Origin: Allomuricauda sp.
GTDB taxonomy: Bacteria; Bacteroidota; Bacteroidia; Flavobacteriales; Flavobacteriaceae
DNA length: 5,018 nt
Direction of reading: 5' to 3'
NCBI GenBank assembly: GCA_028289745.1
Contig: JANQOD010000173.1
Span: 1-5,018, forward strand
Shown here: positions 5,011 through 5,018 of the stretch, piece after piece
Layout: every line of letters begins with the position of its first letter
How positions within the stretch are numbered: position 1 is the first letter of the stretch
The notes under the pieces: generated by a model
What the model was told of the DNA's origin: nothing
The model's database searches: none
The model's input: only the letters and a program-made list of their open reading frames with translations
Made by a program: the position numbers and the translations under genes

Positions 5011-5018
5011 CATAGTTT

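Overview
The window looks like a chromosomal stretch from a member of Bacteroidota, most likely a marine-type member of Flavobacteriia. Four things point there: ribosome binding sites are weak or A-rich, a TAnnTTTG-type promoter element sits upstream of the tRNA gene, the tRNA does not encode CCA, and the protein families fit (quinone-type sulfide oxidoreductase, CNDP-like dipeptidase, GyrI-like proteins). The taxon is inferred from these features and was not checked by any search.

Layout. Bases 1-284 hold no convincing gene, but a near-perfect CRP/FNR-type palindrome lies at 220-235. A sulfide:quinone oxidoreductase-like flavoprotein follows (285-1487, +). It converges, across a 31-base gap, on an M20-family metallodipeptidase (1519-2910, -). 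The next 580 bases hold no protein gene. They contain a tRNA-Leu(UAG) at 3089-3170 with a promoter upstream and a good intrinsic terminator downstream. Beyond these come an AraC-family regulator with a C-terminal GyrI-like ligand domain (3491-4357, +) and, 41 bases later, a stand-alone GyrI-like protein (4399-5010, +). The window ends 8 bases after that gene.

How the genes relate. The oxidoreductase would oxidise sulfide and feed electrons to the quinone pool, and the dipeptidase is cytosolic peptide housekeeping; nothing links the two. The last two genes are probably one transcription unit. The likely arrangement is a ligand-sensing regulator next to a small-molecule-binding or hydrolysing protein of the same fold, which suggests xenobiotic sensing and protection.

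The most unusual part is the tRNA locus. The intact tRNA-Leu is flanked by a damaged copy of its own 5' half (3023-3052) and by a copy of its 3' end (3266-3288) followed by a second, weaker terminator-like hairpin. The upstream relic is interlocked with a 10-bp perfect inverted repeat and lies inside the predicted tRNA leader. The simplest reading is a decayed tandem tRNA array; an attachment-site scar or a leader with a regulatory role are alternatives. I found no CRISPR array, transposase, integrase, toxin-antitoxin pair or defence system.
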